Source of the DNA: Mesorhizobium sp. 1M-11
Lineage (GTDB): Bacteria; Pseudomonadota; Alphaproteobacteria; Rhizobiales; Rhizobiaceae
DNA length: 64,000 nucleotides
Reading direction: 5' to 3'
Assembly: GCF_001303895.1 (NCBI RefSeq)
Contig: NZ_LJSD01000029.1
Span: 1 to 64,000, forward strand
Shown: positions 49,448-58,858 of the stretch, one piece after another
Layout: each line of letters starts with the position of its first letter
How positions within the stretch are numbered: position 1 is the first letter of the stretch
The notes under the pieces: model-generated
What the model was told of the DNA's origin: nothing
Databases searched by the model: none
Seen by the model: the letters and a program-made list of their open reading frames with translations, nothing else
Made by a program: the position numbers and the translations under genes

Positions 49448-50317
49448 ATGACCCGTAACCTCGATATTGCCTTGATCAGGACTTTTCTGGCCGTCGCCGA
49501 GCGCCGCAACATGACTGCCGCTGGCAACGCGCTGCACCTCACGCAAAGCGCCATCAGCCAGCAGGTTGCCAGGCTGGAACAGGCTTTCGGCCGAGAGCTC
49601 TTTTCGCGCGACCGGCGCGGCCTCAAACTGACGCCCGCCGGCGAACGCCTGCAGGGAAAGGCGCGCCATCTGCTTGGGCTCAACGATGAGATCTGGGCCG
49701 ATATGACAACACGTCGGGTCGAAGGACCGGTTCGGCTCGGCGTTCCCTTCGACCTTGCGGGCCCTTTAATCGCACCCATCCTGAAAGGCTTTGCAGGCGC
49801 CTTTCCGCAGGTCGAGATTTCCCTGCTGTGCGCCGCCTCACCTGATCTGGTGCATGCGCTGGCGAAGGGCGAGATCGATCTGGCTCTGGTCGAAACGCAG
49901 CTCGGTGCCTCCGAAGGCGAATGCCTCGCCATCGACCGGCTGGTCTGGGTCGGCGCCAGGGGCGGTGTCGCACATTTGAAAACACCGCTTCCGGTTTCGA
50001 TGGTGGCCGAAACCTGCGCGTTCAGACCCGCTGTCCTAGCAGCCCTGCAAGGTCAGAGCCGCGACTGGCGCACTGTATTCGAGAACGGCAGCATCGATGC
50101 CACCACCGCCACCGTGGCAACGGACCTTGCCGTGACGGCCTGGCTTGCCTTCACAGTGCCGCCACATCTGGACATCCTGCCCGCCGAGGCTGGCCTGCCG
50201 CCGCTGCCGTCTTTCGCGATCAACCTGCATTTGCCGGCAGGCGATCCGGCACCCGCGACGCTCGAGCTGGCACGCCATATCCGTGAGGGCCTCTCGCGGA
50301 CGCGGCTGGTGGCTTAG
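49448..50317 (+). CDS. LysR family transcriptional regulator
   Basis: Regulator of 289 residues. HTH: DIALIRTFLAVAERRNMTAAGNALHLTQSAISQQVARLEQAFGRELFSRDRRGLKLTPAGERL, followed by the effector domain (VRLGVPFDLAGPLIAPILKGF). I chose the ATG at 49448 because the inverted repeat at 49415-49441 would otherwise lie inside the gene; an ATG at 49409 has a slightly better ribosome-binding site. It is divergent from the LysE-type exporter and probably controls it. Confidence 0.9.
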   Translation: MTRNLDIALIRTFLAVAERRNMTAAGNALHLTQSAISQQVARLEQAFGRELFSRDRRGLKLTPAGERLQGKARHLLGLNDEIWADMTTRRVEGPVRLGVPFDLAGPLIAPILKGFAGAFPQVEISLLCAASPDLVHALAKGEIDLALVETQLGASEGECLAIDRLVWVGARGGVAHLKTPLPVSMVAETCAFRPAVLAALQGQSRDWRTVFENGSIDATTATVATDLAVTAWLAFTVPPHLDILPAEAGLPPLPSFAINLHLPAGDPAPATLELARHIREGLSRTRLVA

Positions 50318-50338
50318 GACCTACCCTAAGTCGGGACC

Positions 50339-53300
50339 TTACGCCCCGATCAGATCGCTCATCAAGCCGGACGCCACCGAAAGCCGCGAGACGGTGATCT
50401 CGCCGCCTTCCGTCAGCGCCTGCAGCCGTTCGCGCACGCGGGCTATGCGTTCGCCACCGGCTTCCAGCCAGGCTGCGACCGGATCGGCCGCCTTGCCGTG
50501 CTGGGTGAGGGCCGCCACCGCGATGCCCCGCCGTGCCGCACCGATCGTGTCGGTGGCGCGGGACAGGGCCAACTGGTCGTAATAGTCGGGTGGCGTCACC
50601 GACCGCGCGGCTTCCTCGATGCGCGGAATGCGGAAGGCCTCGCTGACCGCGAAGAAGGCCTTCGCAGCCGCGACGATGTCCGAACCAGCCAGGCGGGATG
50701 CAAGCGCGATGTCCGGGATCAGTTCCGCGACATCGGCCAGCGCCAGTCGTTCCGCCAGTTTGTCCGGAGCCCCGGCCTTGAACAAGCCATGTCGCTTTTC
50801 CTCCAGCCGCTCGCGAGAGAAATCCGACAGCAGCGATCCCAGTTTCGGCTCGAGCGCCTTGCGGGCCTCCTGCAGTTCGGCGATGCGTTGGCCGAGCGGC
50901 GCAGTACCTGCATCGTTCTTCAAATACCAGCCCGCGGTCACGAAGATAAGCCGGCTGACGATCTGGTAGAGTTCAATCTGCACCTGGCCGTCGATCTTGG
51001 TATCGAGCGCGTTGATCTCGTTGTAGAGCCCCGGCAGCCCGAAGCCGTCGCGGATCACCGCGAAGGTGCGCACCACATCAGCGGCACTGCGGCCGGTAGC
51101 CTCCATCAGACGGTTGGTGAAGGACGGTCCGCCACGATTGACCAGATCGTTGGCGACGACACGGGCAATGATCTCGCGCCGCAGCCGGTGACCGTGGATC
51201 TCTTCATTGAATTTCTTGACCATCCGTTCCGGGAAGTAACCAATCAGATCGGTGTTGAAATGCGCGTCGTCCGGCACATCCGAGGCGACGATATCGGAGA
51301 ACAGCACGATCTTGGCATAGGCGAGCAGAACGCCGAGCTCCGCCCGGGTCAACGGCTCGCCGCGCGCTTCCCGCTCGGCCAGCGCCGCCGGCGACGGCAG
51401 TGTCTCCACCACGCGATCAAGCAGGCCGCGCGCCTCGAGCGCCGCCATGAAACGACCCTGATGCGCGATGTCGGCCAGCCCGCGCTTGCGGGCGAGCGAC
51501 AGCGCCAGCGTCTGCTCGTAATTGTTGGAGAGCACCAGATTGCCGACCTCGTCGGTCATCTCGGCCAGCAGCTTGTTGCGCGCCGGCCTAGCCAGCGAGC
51601 CTTTGCGCATGGCCGATGCCAATGCGATCTTGATGTTGACCTCGACGTCGGAGCAGTTGACGCCGCCGGAATTGTCGATGGCGTCCGAATTGTTACGCCC
51701 GCCGGCAAGGCCGAACTCGATGCGGCCACGCTGGGTGACGCCGAGATTGGCGCCCTCGCCGATCACCTTGGCGCGTACGTCCATGGCGTTGACGCGGATC
51801 GGATCGTTGGCGCGGTCGCCGGCATCCTGGTTGGTCTCCGAGACCGCCTTCACATAGGTGCCGATGCCGCCAAACCACAGGAGATCCACCGGAGCCTTGA
51901 GAATGGCCGTCATAATCTCGGCCGGCGTCGCGGTCGTCTTTGCAAGACCGATCGCAGATGCAGCTTCCGCCGGCAATGTGATCGACTTCTGGCTGCGCGA
52001 TACGATGACGCCGTTCTTCGACAGTTTCGATTTGTCGTAGTCCTGCCAGCTCGAACGCGGCAGGTTGAACATACGCTTGCGCTCGGCGAAGGAAGCCGCC
52101 ACGTCCGGCTCGGGATCGATGAAGATATCGCGATGGTCAAAGGCCGCGATCAGCTTCGTATGTTCCGACAGGAGCATGCCGTTGCCGAACACGTCGCCGG
52201 ACATGTCCCCTACACCGACCACGGTGAAGGGCGTCGACTGGATGTCGCGGTTCATCTCGCGGAAATGCCGCTTCACTGCTTCCCAGGCACCCTTGGCGGT
52301 GATGCCCATCTTCTTGTGGTCGTATCCGGCCGAACCACCCGAGGCGAAGGCGTCGTCCAGCCAGAAGCCGTGTTTTTCCGAGATCGTGTTGGCGGTGTCG
52401 GAGAAGGTCGCCGTGCCCTTGTCGGCTGCGACGACGAAATAGGGATCGTCGGCGTCGTGGCGCACCACGCCGGTCGGCGGCACGACATGGTCGATGCCGA
52501 TATTGTCGGTGATCGACAGCAGGCTGGAAACGAAGTTGATGTAAGCTTGCCGGCCTGCCTCGAACCACAGGTCGCGTTGGCTGGCCGGCGGCAAACGCTT
52601 CGGATAGAAGCCGCCTTTGGCGCCCACCGGCACGATGACGGCATTCTTCACCTGCTGCGCCTTGACCAGGCCCAGCACTTCGGTGCGGTAGTCCTGGGCG
52701 CGATCCGACCAGCGCAAGCCGCCGCGCGCCACCGCGCCAAAACGCAGATGCACGCCTTCCACCTCGGACCCGTAGACGAAGATCTCACGCCATGGCCGAG
52801 GCTCCGGCAGCCCGTCGACGGCACGCGAATCGAGCTTGAGCGCCAGCGACTGGCCGCGCTCCTTCTTGCCGTCCACGAAATGATTGGTCCTGAGCGTCGC
52901 TTCGATCAGGTTGAGGTAACGACGGATGATGGTGTCGTCGTCGATGCTGGGAACATCTTCCAGCGCATCCTTGATCTTCGCCTTGAGATGCCTGGCTGTG
53001 GTCACACCCTCCCCCGCCGCATCCGTTCCATGTCGCGCGACGAAAAGCGCATAGAGGCCGCGCGCGATATCAGGATAGCGATTGAGCGTCGCCGCTATGA
53101 AGTCCTGGCTCTGCGGAATGCCGGCCTGCTGCAGGTAGCGGCCATAGGCGCGCAGCACCAGGATCTCGGTTGCTTTCAGGCCCGCGGTCTGGGCAAGGCT
53201 GTTGTAGCCGTCATTGTCGACATCGCCGCGCCACACTGCCAGGAACACATCCTCGAACAGCGTGCCTTCATCGGCAAGGTCGATGGGCTGGCCGTAGGCG

Positions 53301-55135
53301 TTCTCCAGTTCCATATCGTGGATGAAGACGCGATTGCCGTCCTCCTTGTCTATCTCGAAGGTGCGCTCGCTGATCACCCGGAAACCGGTGTTTTCCAGGA
53401 GCGGCACGCGCCGCGACAGTGCCACCGGGCTGCCGTGATGATAAATCTTCAGCGAAGCCTGCTCCGGCGTCTGGCCCGCGTCGCGATAGTAGTCAATATC
53501 GATCGGGTTCCCGGCCGAAATCCTTGCGATACGCTCGGCATCGACCAGCGCCACTGCCGGCGAGAACGAGTCGCGATAACTTTCGGGGAAACGCGCGGCG
53601 ATCGCTTTCAGCGCAGGGTCGTTGCCGCCGGCTTCGGCGGCCTCGGCCAACACGTCTTCCCAGGTGCGCACGATATCGCGGATTGCCGCCTCGATGGTTT
53701 CCTGCTCCACCTTGGGCGTCTTGCCGCCGGAGCGGCCGATGATGAAGTGCACGCGGGCCAGGCCACCTTCCGGAAAGGCCGGATAGTAAGCCGACAAACG
53801 ACCGTCAAAGACGGTCTTCAGATAGACGCCCATCTTCTCGCGCACGACGCTGTCGTAGCGATCGCGCGGCACGAAGACGAGGATGGAGACGAAGCGGTCG
53901 AACTGGTCGGCGCGCACCAGCGCGCGCACACGCGGCCGCTCGATCAGGCCGAGGATAGCCTCGGCGTGCTTGCGCAGGGTCGGCACCGGAACCTGAAACA
54001 GTTCGTCGCGTGGATAACTCTCGAGAACGTTGATCAACGCCTTGCCGGAATGGTCGTCCGGATTGAAGCCTGATTTGGCGATCACCGTTTCCGCCTTGGA
54101 TCGCAGATAAGGGATCTTCATCACCGAACGCGTGTAGGCGGTCGAGGTGAACAGGCCGACGATGCGCAGTTCGCCTGCCAGCTTGCCGTTCTTGTCGTAG
54201 GTCTTGATGCCGACATAATCGAGATAGATGCGCCGGTGCACCACCGACTTGGCGTTGGCCTTGGTGACGATCAGCGGTTCCGGCCCATGCAGGAAGGCGC
54301 GAATTTCAGGCGTCGTCGTTACCGCCTCGGTGCCACGCCGAAGCACCAGCACATCCGGATCGGCGAGGATGCCCAGCCCCGGCTTGTCGTCGCGTTCCAG
54401 GCTGCCGCTCTTCTCGCCGCCGGAATATTTGAACTCGCGCATGCCGAGGAAAGTGAAATTGTCGTCGCGCAGCCATTCGAGGAAAGCGATGCCCTCGGCC
54501 ACATGTTTCTTGTCCAGAGGCACCGGCGCGTAGCGGAATTCCGAGATCGCCTGGTCGAGCCGCGCCAGCATCGGCTTCCAGTCGGTAACCGCGGCGCGCA
54601 CCTGCGCCAGCGTCTTGGTCAGCCGCGCACTCAGCGCCGCCCCGGTTTCCTCCGAAAGCCGGCCGATATGGACATGGACGACGCTGACCTTGTCGAGGCC
54701 GCCATCTTCCTTGACCAGGCCGCCGTCGCCGACGATTTCGGCAACCCCGGTCTTCGAATGCCTGACCGCGATGACAGGATGGGTGACCAGGGTCGGCTCG
54801 CCCGCAACCTCGGTGATCTCGCCGAGGATCGAATCGAACAGGAAAGGCATGTTGTCGTTGACGACGGTGATCACCGTCACCGGCCGCCCCTGGCGCGATA
54901 TGCCGGGTGCCGTTTCGATGGCAACGATGCTTTCGCCCTTCTTGTGCCGGGAAACCGCATTCTCAGCCAGTTCGGCAGCCCGCGCGAGATCGGCCACGTC
55001 ATAGGCGGCGACGTCTTCGGACGGAGCCCTCGCCAGCAGATAATCCGCAAGCCGCCCTGGCTTTTGACCTTCCTTTCCACCGCCTCCCTTCACCACCGGT
55101 TTCTTGGGCTTGGTTGCGGACTTCAGGCTGGCCAT
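50339..55135 (-). CDS. gdhB: NAD-specific glutamate dehydrogenase (large, 180-kDa class)
   Basis: Very large NAD-dependent glutamate dehydrogenase of 1598 residues, catabolic direction glutamate to 2-oxoglutarate plus ammonia. The N-terminal ACT-like regulatory region opens with GRPVTVITVVNDNMPFLFDSILGEI. The catalytic core holds VPVGAKGGFYPKRLP, GIDHVVPPTGVVRHDADDPYFVVAADKGTATFSDTAN and GVGDMSGDVFGNGMLLSEHTKLIAAFDHRDIFIDP, and a long C-terminal helical part ends at the stop. The ATG at 55135 was chosen for the GGAGGA ten bases upstream; ATGs at 55156 and 55165 are possible. Length is normal for the class. It is divergent from the AhpD-like gene. Confidence 0.95.
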   Translation of the reverse strand: MASLKSATKPKKPVVKGGGGKEGQKPGRLADYLLARAPSEDVAAYDVADLARAAELAENAVSRHKKGESIVAIETAPGISRQGRPVTVITVVNDNMPFLFDSILGEITEVAGEPTLVTHPVIAVRHSKTGVAEIVGDGGLVKEDGGLDKVSVVHVHIGRLSEETGAALSARLTKTLAQVRAAVTDWKPMLARLDQAISEFRYAPVPLDKKHVAEGIAFLEWLRDDNFTFLGMREFKYSGGEKSGSLERDDKPGLGILADPDVLVLRRGTEAVTTTPEIRAFLHGPEPLIVTKANAKSVVHRRIYLDYVGIKTYDKNGKLAGELRIVGLFTSTAYTRSVMKIPYLRSKAETVIAKSGFNPDDHSGKALINVLESYPRDELFQVPVPTLRKHAEAILGLIERPRVRALVRADQFDRFVSILVFVPRDRYDSVVREKMGVYLKTVFDGRLSAYYPAFPEGGLARVHFIIGRSGGKTPKVEQETIEAAIRDIVRTWEDVLAEAAEAGGNDPALKAIAARFPESYRDSFSPAVALVDAERIARISAGNPIDIDYYRDAGQTPEQASLKIYHHGSPVALSRRVPLLENTGFRVISERTFEIDKEDGNRVFIHDMELENAYGQPIDLADEGTLFEDVFLAVWRGDVDNDGYNSLAQTAGLKATEILVLRAYGRYLQQAGIPQSQDFIAATLNRYPDIARGLYALFVARHGTDAAGEGVTTARHLKAKIKDALEDVPSIDDDTIIRRYLNLIEATLRTNHFVDGKKERGQSLALKLDSRAVDGLPEPRPWREIFVYGSEVEGVHLRFGAVARGGLRWSDRAQDYRTEVLGLVKAQQVKNAVIVPVGAKGGFYPKRLPPASQRDLWFEAGRQAYINFVSSLLSITDNIGIDHVVPPTGVVRHDADDPYFVVAADKGTATFSDTANTISEKHGFWLDDAFASGGSAGYDHKKMGITAKGAWEAVKRHFREMNRDIQSTPFTVVGVGDMSGDVFGNGMLLSEHTKLIAAFDHRDIFIDPEPDVAASFAERKRMFNLPRSSWQDYDKSKLSKNGVIVSRSQKSITLPAEAASAIGLAKTTATPAEIMTAILKAPVDLLWFGGIGTYVKAVSETNQDAGDRANDPIRVNAMDVRAKVIGEGANLGVTQRGRIEFGLAGGRNNSDAIDNSGGVNCSDVEVNIKIALASAMRKGSLARPARNKLLAEMTDEVGNLVLSNNYEQTLALSLARKRGLADIAHQGRFMAALEARGLLDRVVETLPSPAALAEREARGEPLTRAELGVLLAYAKIVLFSDIVASDVPDDAHFNTDLIGYFPERMVKKFNEEIHGHRLRREIIARVVANDLVNRGGPSFTNRLMEATGRSAADVVRTFAVIRDGFGLPGLYNEINALDTKIDGQVQIELYQIVSRLIFVTAGWYLKNDAGTAPLGQRIAELQEARKALEPKLGSLLSDFSRERLEEKRHGLFKAGAPDKLAERLALADVAELIPDIALASRLAGSDIVAAAKAFFAVSEAFRIPRIEEAARSVTPPDYYDQLALSRATDTIGAARRGIAVAALTQHGKAADPVAAWLEAGGERIARVRERLQALTEGGEITVSRLSVASGLMSDLIGA

Positions 55136-55275
55136 GATGCGATTTTCCTCCGCCATAGGCTGCATTGCGACTATCGTAGCAGATGATCGCCTTTTGGCGA
55201 CAAAGGTTTGACGGCTGCCTAAGAAAAATGCTGCCTGCATAAGAAATTTGCAGAGGCTGGCGAAAGGACACCGCA

Positions 55276-55839
55276 ATGAGCGAGAAAATCACCGCACTGG
55301 ACTTGCCCCAGGCGGAACTGAGCGACGCCACCAAGGCCTATTTCGCCAAATGCGAGGAAAAGCTCGGTCTCGTGCCGAACGTGCTCAAGGCCTACGCTTT
55401 CGATGAAAAGAAGCTGCGTGCCTTCACCGACACATACAATGATTTGATGCTTGGCGATTCCGGGCTTTCCAAGCTCGAACGCGAGATGATCGCTGTCGCG
55501 GTCTCCTCCATCAACCATTGCTATTATTGCCTGACCGCGCACGGCGCAGCCGTACGCCAATTGTCCGGCGATCCGGCACTCGGCGAGATGATGGTGATGA
55601 ACTTCCGCGCCGCCGACCTTTCACAAAAACAGCACGCCATGCTGGAATTCGCGGTGAAGCTGACCGAGCAGCCGGCAAAGATCGTCGAAGCCGATCGCGA
55701 GGCCCTGCGCAAAGCAGGTTTCACCGATCGCGACATCTGGGACATCGCCTCGACCGCCGCCTTCTTCAACATGTCGAACCGCGTCGCCGCCGCCATCGAC
55801 ATGCGTCCGAACGCCGAATACCACGCAATGGCAAGGTAG
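55276..55839 (+). CDS. Peroxidase-related (AhpD-like carboxymuconolactone decarboxylase family) protein
   Basis: Helical protein of 187 residues of the AhpD-like group. The redox centre is Cys82-Tyr-Tyr-Cys85 with His89 in INHCYYCLTAHGAAVRQL. The flanking helices (YNDLMLGDSGLSKLEREMIAVAV before, MLEFAVKLTEQPAKI after) fit the family. AhpD-like proteins reduce peroxides or thiol partners with the CxxC pair. It is divergent from the glutamate dehydrogenase gene. The partner is unknown. Confidence 0.9.
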   Translation: MSEKITALDLPQAELSDATKAYFAKCEEKLGLVPNVLKAYAFDEKKLRAFTDTYNDLMLGDSGLSKLEREMIAVAVSSINHCYYCLTAHGAAVRQLSGDPALGEMMVMNFRAADLSQKQHAMLEFAVKLTEQPAKIVEADREALRKAGFTDRDIWDIASTAAFFNMSNRVAAAIDMRPNAEYHAMAR

Positions 55840-55969
55840 GACCACAGAGGTTTCGCTATCGGTCCTGACGCCGACAATCGTTGACAGGGGGCGTCATCCC
55901 ATTACCGTTTCAGGAAACAAAATTTCGGCGGGGTAAAAAGTTCCTGAACCTGAATAAATGGGAGTTTCC

Positions 55970-57805
55970 ATGCTGGACCGGAGAACCGTTCAAAGACCAA
56001 GATCATATGTCCTCCATGCGCTTGCGATAAGTCTCGCGCTCCTGGCGACACCTTCTGTGTCGTACGCTTTCGAAGCGCCGCAGACCTACCAACCCATCAC
56101 CGAGACCGAAGCCGGCAGGACGGTGACGCTCACCGGACGGGATCTCACCGTTGAACAGGTCATCGACATCGCCCGCAACGGCGCCAAGGTCGAGCTCAGT
56201 CCCGAAGCATTGCAGCGCTCGGCCGACGCCTATGGCCTGCTTTTGGAAGGCGCCGCCGAGGGCGTGACGATCTACTGGTTCAACCGTGGTGCCGGCGACC
56301 AGCGCGAAACGGTGATCTTTTCCGGCGACCCGACCTCGCCGGAAAACACCAAACTTCTGAAGGATCAGCAACTCGCCCGCTTCAAGGGCGGCGTCACACG
56401 CGGCTATGGGCCCGAGATCGCTGAGGAGGCGCTGGTTCGCGCCATCATGGCGATCCGCGCCAACACTATGTCTTATGAAGCGGCGAGCCCGCAACTCACC
56501 CATATGCTGATCGACATGCTGAACACGCGCATTACCCCGGCCGTGCAGTCACGCGGCACGCTGGGTGAAGGCGATTTGTCGACGCTGGGCAATATCGCCG
56601 CCGCGATGGTCGGCGAAGGCGACGCCTATTACCGTGGCGTTCGCATGCCGGCCGCGCAGGCGCTGGACGAAGCGGGGCTGAAGCCGCTCGAACCGTTCGG
56701 CGCCGATCAGGCGGCCCTGGTCAGCACCAATGCCTATGCCCAGGCACAGGCCGTGCTGCTGGTCGAGGACGGCCGCCGGCTGCTCGACTGGACCGATCTG
56801 AGCTACGCCATGGGGCTCAACGGCATGAACTCCAGCGTCACGCCGATTTCAGCGCCGGTACAATCGATGCGGCCCTATCCCTGGCTGACCTGGGATGCCG
56901 CGCGTGTCATGGACATGATCAAGGGCAGCTACCTCTTCGACGACGATCCGGCTCGCATCATCCAGGATCCCGAAAGCATGCGCGCCTCGAGCCAGCGGCA
57001 AGGCTCCGCCTGGCAGGCCTGGGCGGAGCTGCGCGACAGCGTGCTGCTTTCGATCAATTCCTCGGACCACAACCCCGCGGTGTTGCCCGGGTTGACACCG
57101 GAAAGCTCGTGGGAACTCGCCACGCCGCAATTCATGAAGTACTACGTCAAGGGCGGGAAACTGAGCAATGGCAAGTCCGGCTACATCTTCTCCAATGCCA
57201 ACTGGGATCCCTACCCTATGGCGAACCAGGTCGAGGCCTTCACCAACGCCCTGACCAATCTGGGTGTGGCGGTCGCCCAGCGCATCGAGCGGTTCCGCAA
57301 TCCGTTCTTCACCGTGATCAAGCCGGCGGACGTGCTCAGCGCCGAGGAACGCAAGGAAATCCCGACCTTCGATGGTTATCTGCCGACCGATCTATGGCAG
57401 GAGCTTGCCGGCCTCGGCACGCCGGTCTCGCCGGCCGGCCAGGCGATCGTCGCCACGGTCGAGGACCTGGAGGCTGCGACACGCATCAAAACGCAGCGCG
57501 CGCGTCAGGCCGTCGACCTTTCCTTTCATCTACTTGCGCAGGATCTTCTGACGGCAAGCTACTGGATGGACGTGCGCAAGGCGCAGAAACCGGACCGTAA
57601 ATTCGGCGAAGCGCCGACGGCGGCCCTTGCAGCGCTGCGCAAGGTGGTGCCATGGCGCCAATCGCCGGCCGAGAGGCCGAAACGGCCGCTCGGCATCGTG
57701 CTTTACGAATTCATGCAGGAAACCCCTGCCTCGAACTTCTATCCGGGAGGGCCGAGGGCGCCCGAAAGCGCAGCCGCTCCGACTGCCGGCGTAATGCCCA
57801 AATAG
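55970..57805 (+). CDS. Exported aromatic-amino-acid-lyase (HAL/PAL) fold protein lacking the MIO triad
   Basis: Protein of 611 residues. A signal peptide (YVLHALAISLALLATPSVSYA, cleavage near residue 33) sends it to the periplasm, unlike known histidine or phenylalanine ammonia-lyases. The fold is clear: VTLTGRDLTVEQVIDIARNGAKVELSPEA at the start, SRGTLGEGDLSTLGNIAAAMVGEGDAYYRGV in place of the family SRGSVGASGDLAPLAHMAL block, and SNANWDPYPMANQVEAFTNALTNLGVAVAQRIERF near the end. The Ala-Ser-Gly triad that forms the MIO cofactor is Gly199-Glu200-Gly201 with one residue lost. The position of catalytic Tyr280 of HutH is Glu335 (QDPESMR); Arg338 and Tyr102 remain. GGGAG precedes the ATG at 55970, and a TTGACA lies at 55881. 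It may be a binding protein or have other chemistry. Confidence 0.85.
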   Translation: MLDRRTVQRPRSYVLHALAISLALLATPSVSYAFEAPQTYQPITETEAGRTVTLTGRDLTVEQVIDIARNGAKVELSPEALQRSADAYGLLLEGAAEGVTIYWFNRGAGDQRETVIFSGDPTSPENTKLLKDQQLARFKGGVTRGYGPEIAEEALVRAIMAIRANTMSYEAASPQLTHMLIDMLNTRITPAVQSRGTLGEGDLSTLGNIAAAMVGEGDAYYRGVRMPAAQALDEAGLKPLEPFGADQAALVSTNAYAQAQAVLLVEDGRRLLDWTDLSYAMGLNGMNSSVTPISAPVQSMRPYPWLTWDAARVMDMIKGSYLFDDDPARIIQDPESMRASSQRQGSAWQAWAELRDSVLLSINSSDHNPAVLPGLTPESSWELATPQFMKYYVKGGKLSNGKSGYIFSNANWDPYPMANQVEAFTNALTNLGVAVAQRIERFRNPFFTVIKPADVLSAEERKEIPTFDGYLPTDLWQELAGLGTPVSPAGQAIVATVEDLEAATRIKTQRARQAVDLSFHLLAQDLLTASYWMDVRKAQKPDRKFGEAPTAALAALRKVVPWRQSPAERPKRPLGIVLYEFMQETPASNFYPGGPRAPESAAAPTAGVMPK

Positions 57806-57857
57806 GTGGCAGCCAAGGCATCAACCGCGGCCGGCTGAAGTGCCGGCCGGCGAAATC

Positions 57858-58472
57858 TCACGAACGCGCCGCGATCGCAGCCGCGGCGCCCGCCATGGTG
57901 GTTGCACTGACACGATTGGCGATGCGCATGGCCCTTGGACTTTTCAGCAGCTTGCGCGCCTGCGCCGCCGCCAGGATCCAGGCGAAGTCGATGACGATCA
58001 GAACCACGGCCATCGTCGCCGTCAGCTCCATCCAGCCGAGCATGGTGACCGAGGCGAGATCGATGATGGTCGGCAGAAGCGCCAGATAGAACATCATGAT
58101 CTTGGGATTGCCGAGTGTCACCGCCATGCCGGCAAGGAAGAGCTTCACTGGCGAATCCTCCTTCGGCAACGAGCCCTTCGCGGCTTCAACCGGCGCCGTC
58201 CACATCTTCCAGGCGAGGTAAGCGAGATAGGCGACGCCCAGCCATTTGATGACGACAAAGGCGAGATGGAAGGTCTGCGCCACCACTGCCAGCCCGAATA
58301 CCGCGAAGGACAGCCAGATCGCTTCGCCGATCCACATGGCGAGCAGGAAGGGCAACACGTCGCGGAATCCCTTCGAAATCACCCGCGCCACCAGCGCGGC
58401 GATCGAAGGACCGGGTGAACCGGCGGCAACGAACAGCGCACCGGCAAAAATGAGAAGGGACGTGAACGTCAC
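57858..58472 (-). CDS. LysE family translocator
   Basis: Inner-membrane exporter of 204 residues with six predicted helices. Family features are SPGPSIAALVARVISKGFRDVLPFLLAMWIGEAIWL, YLAYLAWKMWTAP and GMAVTLGNPKIMMFYLALLP. The start is a GTG (58472) with AAGGAG eight bases upstream. It is convergent with the HAL-like gene, 52 bases away. The exported compound is unknown. Confidence 0.9.
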   Translation of the reverse strand: MTFTSLLIFAGALFVAAGSPGPSIAALVARVISKGFRDVLPFLLAMWIGEAIWLSFAVFGLAVVAQTFHLAFVVIKWLGVAYLAYLAWKMWTAPVEAAKGSLPKEDSPVKLFLAGMAVTLGNPKIMMFYLALLPTIIDLASVTMLGWMELTATMAVVLIVIDFAWILAAAQARKLLKSPRAMRIANRVSATTMAGAAAAIAARS

Positions 58473-58858
58473 GGACGCGCTCCTTGAGGCGGGCGCCGAA
58501 GCATAGGCCGAATGCCATCCGATGCAATCCGGGGCTGATTTCTCATCACCCCGCTTTCAAAAAGTGCGGGAGGCACAGCTTGATCTCATCAATGCCGCCC
58601 GCTAGAACGCCGCATCCTCATCAGCCCCAGGCTCCCGACTTTGCCATCGTAACCGCCGGTCTCGTCAGCACTCCCAGAACTCGCATGGCAGCGTGAAAGC
58701 GTTGCCGCTTTCATGATTGCGTTCGTTCCTGTGGCGGTTCGAGACCGGTTTGGCCAGCGCCTGCCTGATCCCCACACGAACGCCAATCCGCGCCTCCCAA
58801 AAAGGCATCTCGTTTATCGCCGCTTGGACGGACTTCCCGACGGGAAGGACCAACCGGC
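58473..58858. other. Intergenic region without a recognised gene
   Basis: The 386 bases between the divergent LysE-type and DUF1062 genes contain only short open frames on both strands, none with a ribosome-binding site or familiar sequence. A minus-strand frame of 68 codons (58665-58871) is unusually rich in charged residues and may be a decayed gene. No repeat or RNA gene was seen. Confidence 0.4.

Noticed and set aside
50498..54073. 1191-codon plus-strand frame inside the glutamate dehydrogenase gene
   Set aside because: Antisense shadow of a strongly conserved enzyme. The length comes only from GC-rich codon structure.
56003..56503. Minus-strand frame inside the HAL-like gene
   Set aside because: Antisense shadow; the plus-strand protein has a signal peptide and clear fold homology.
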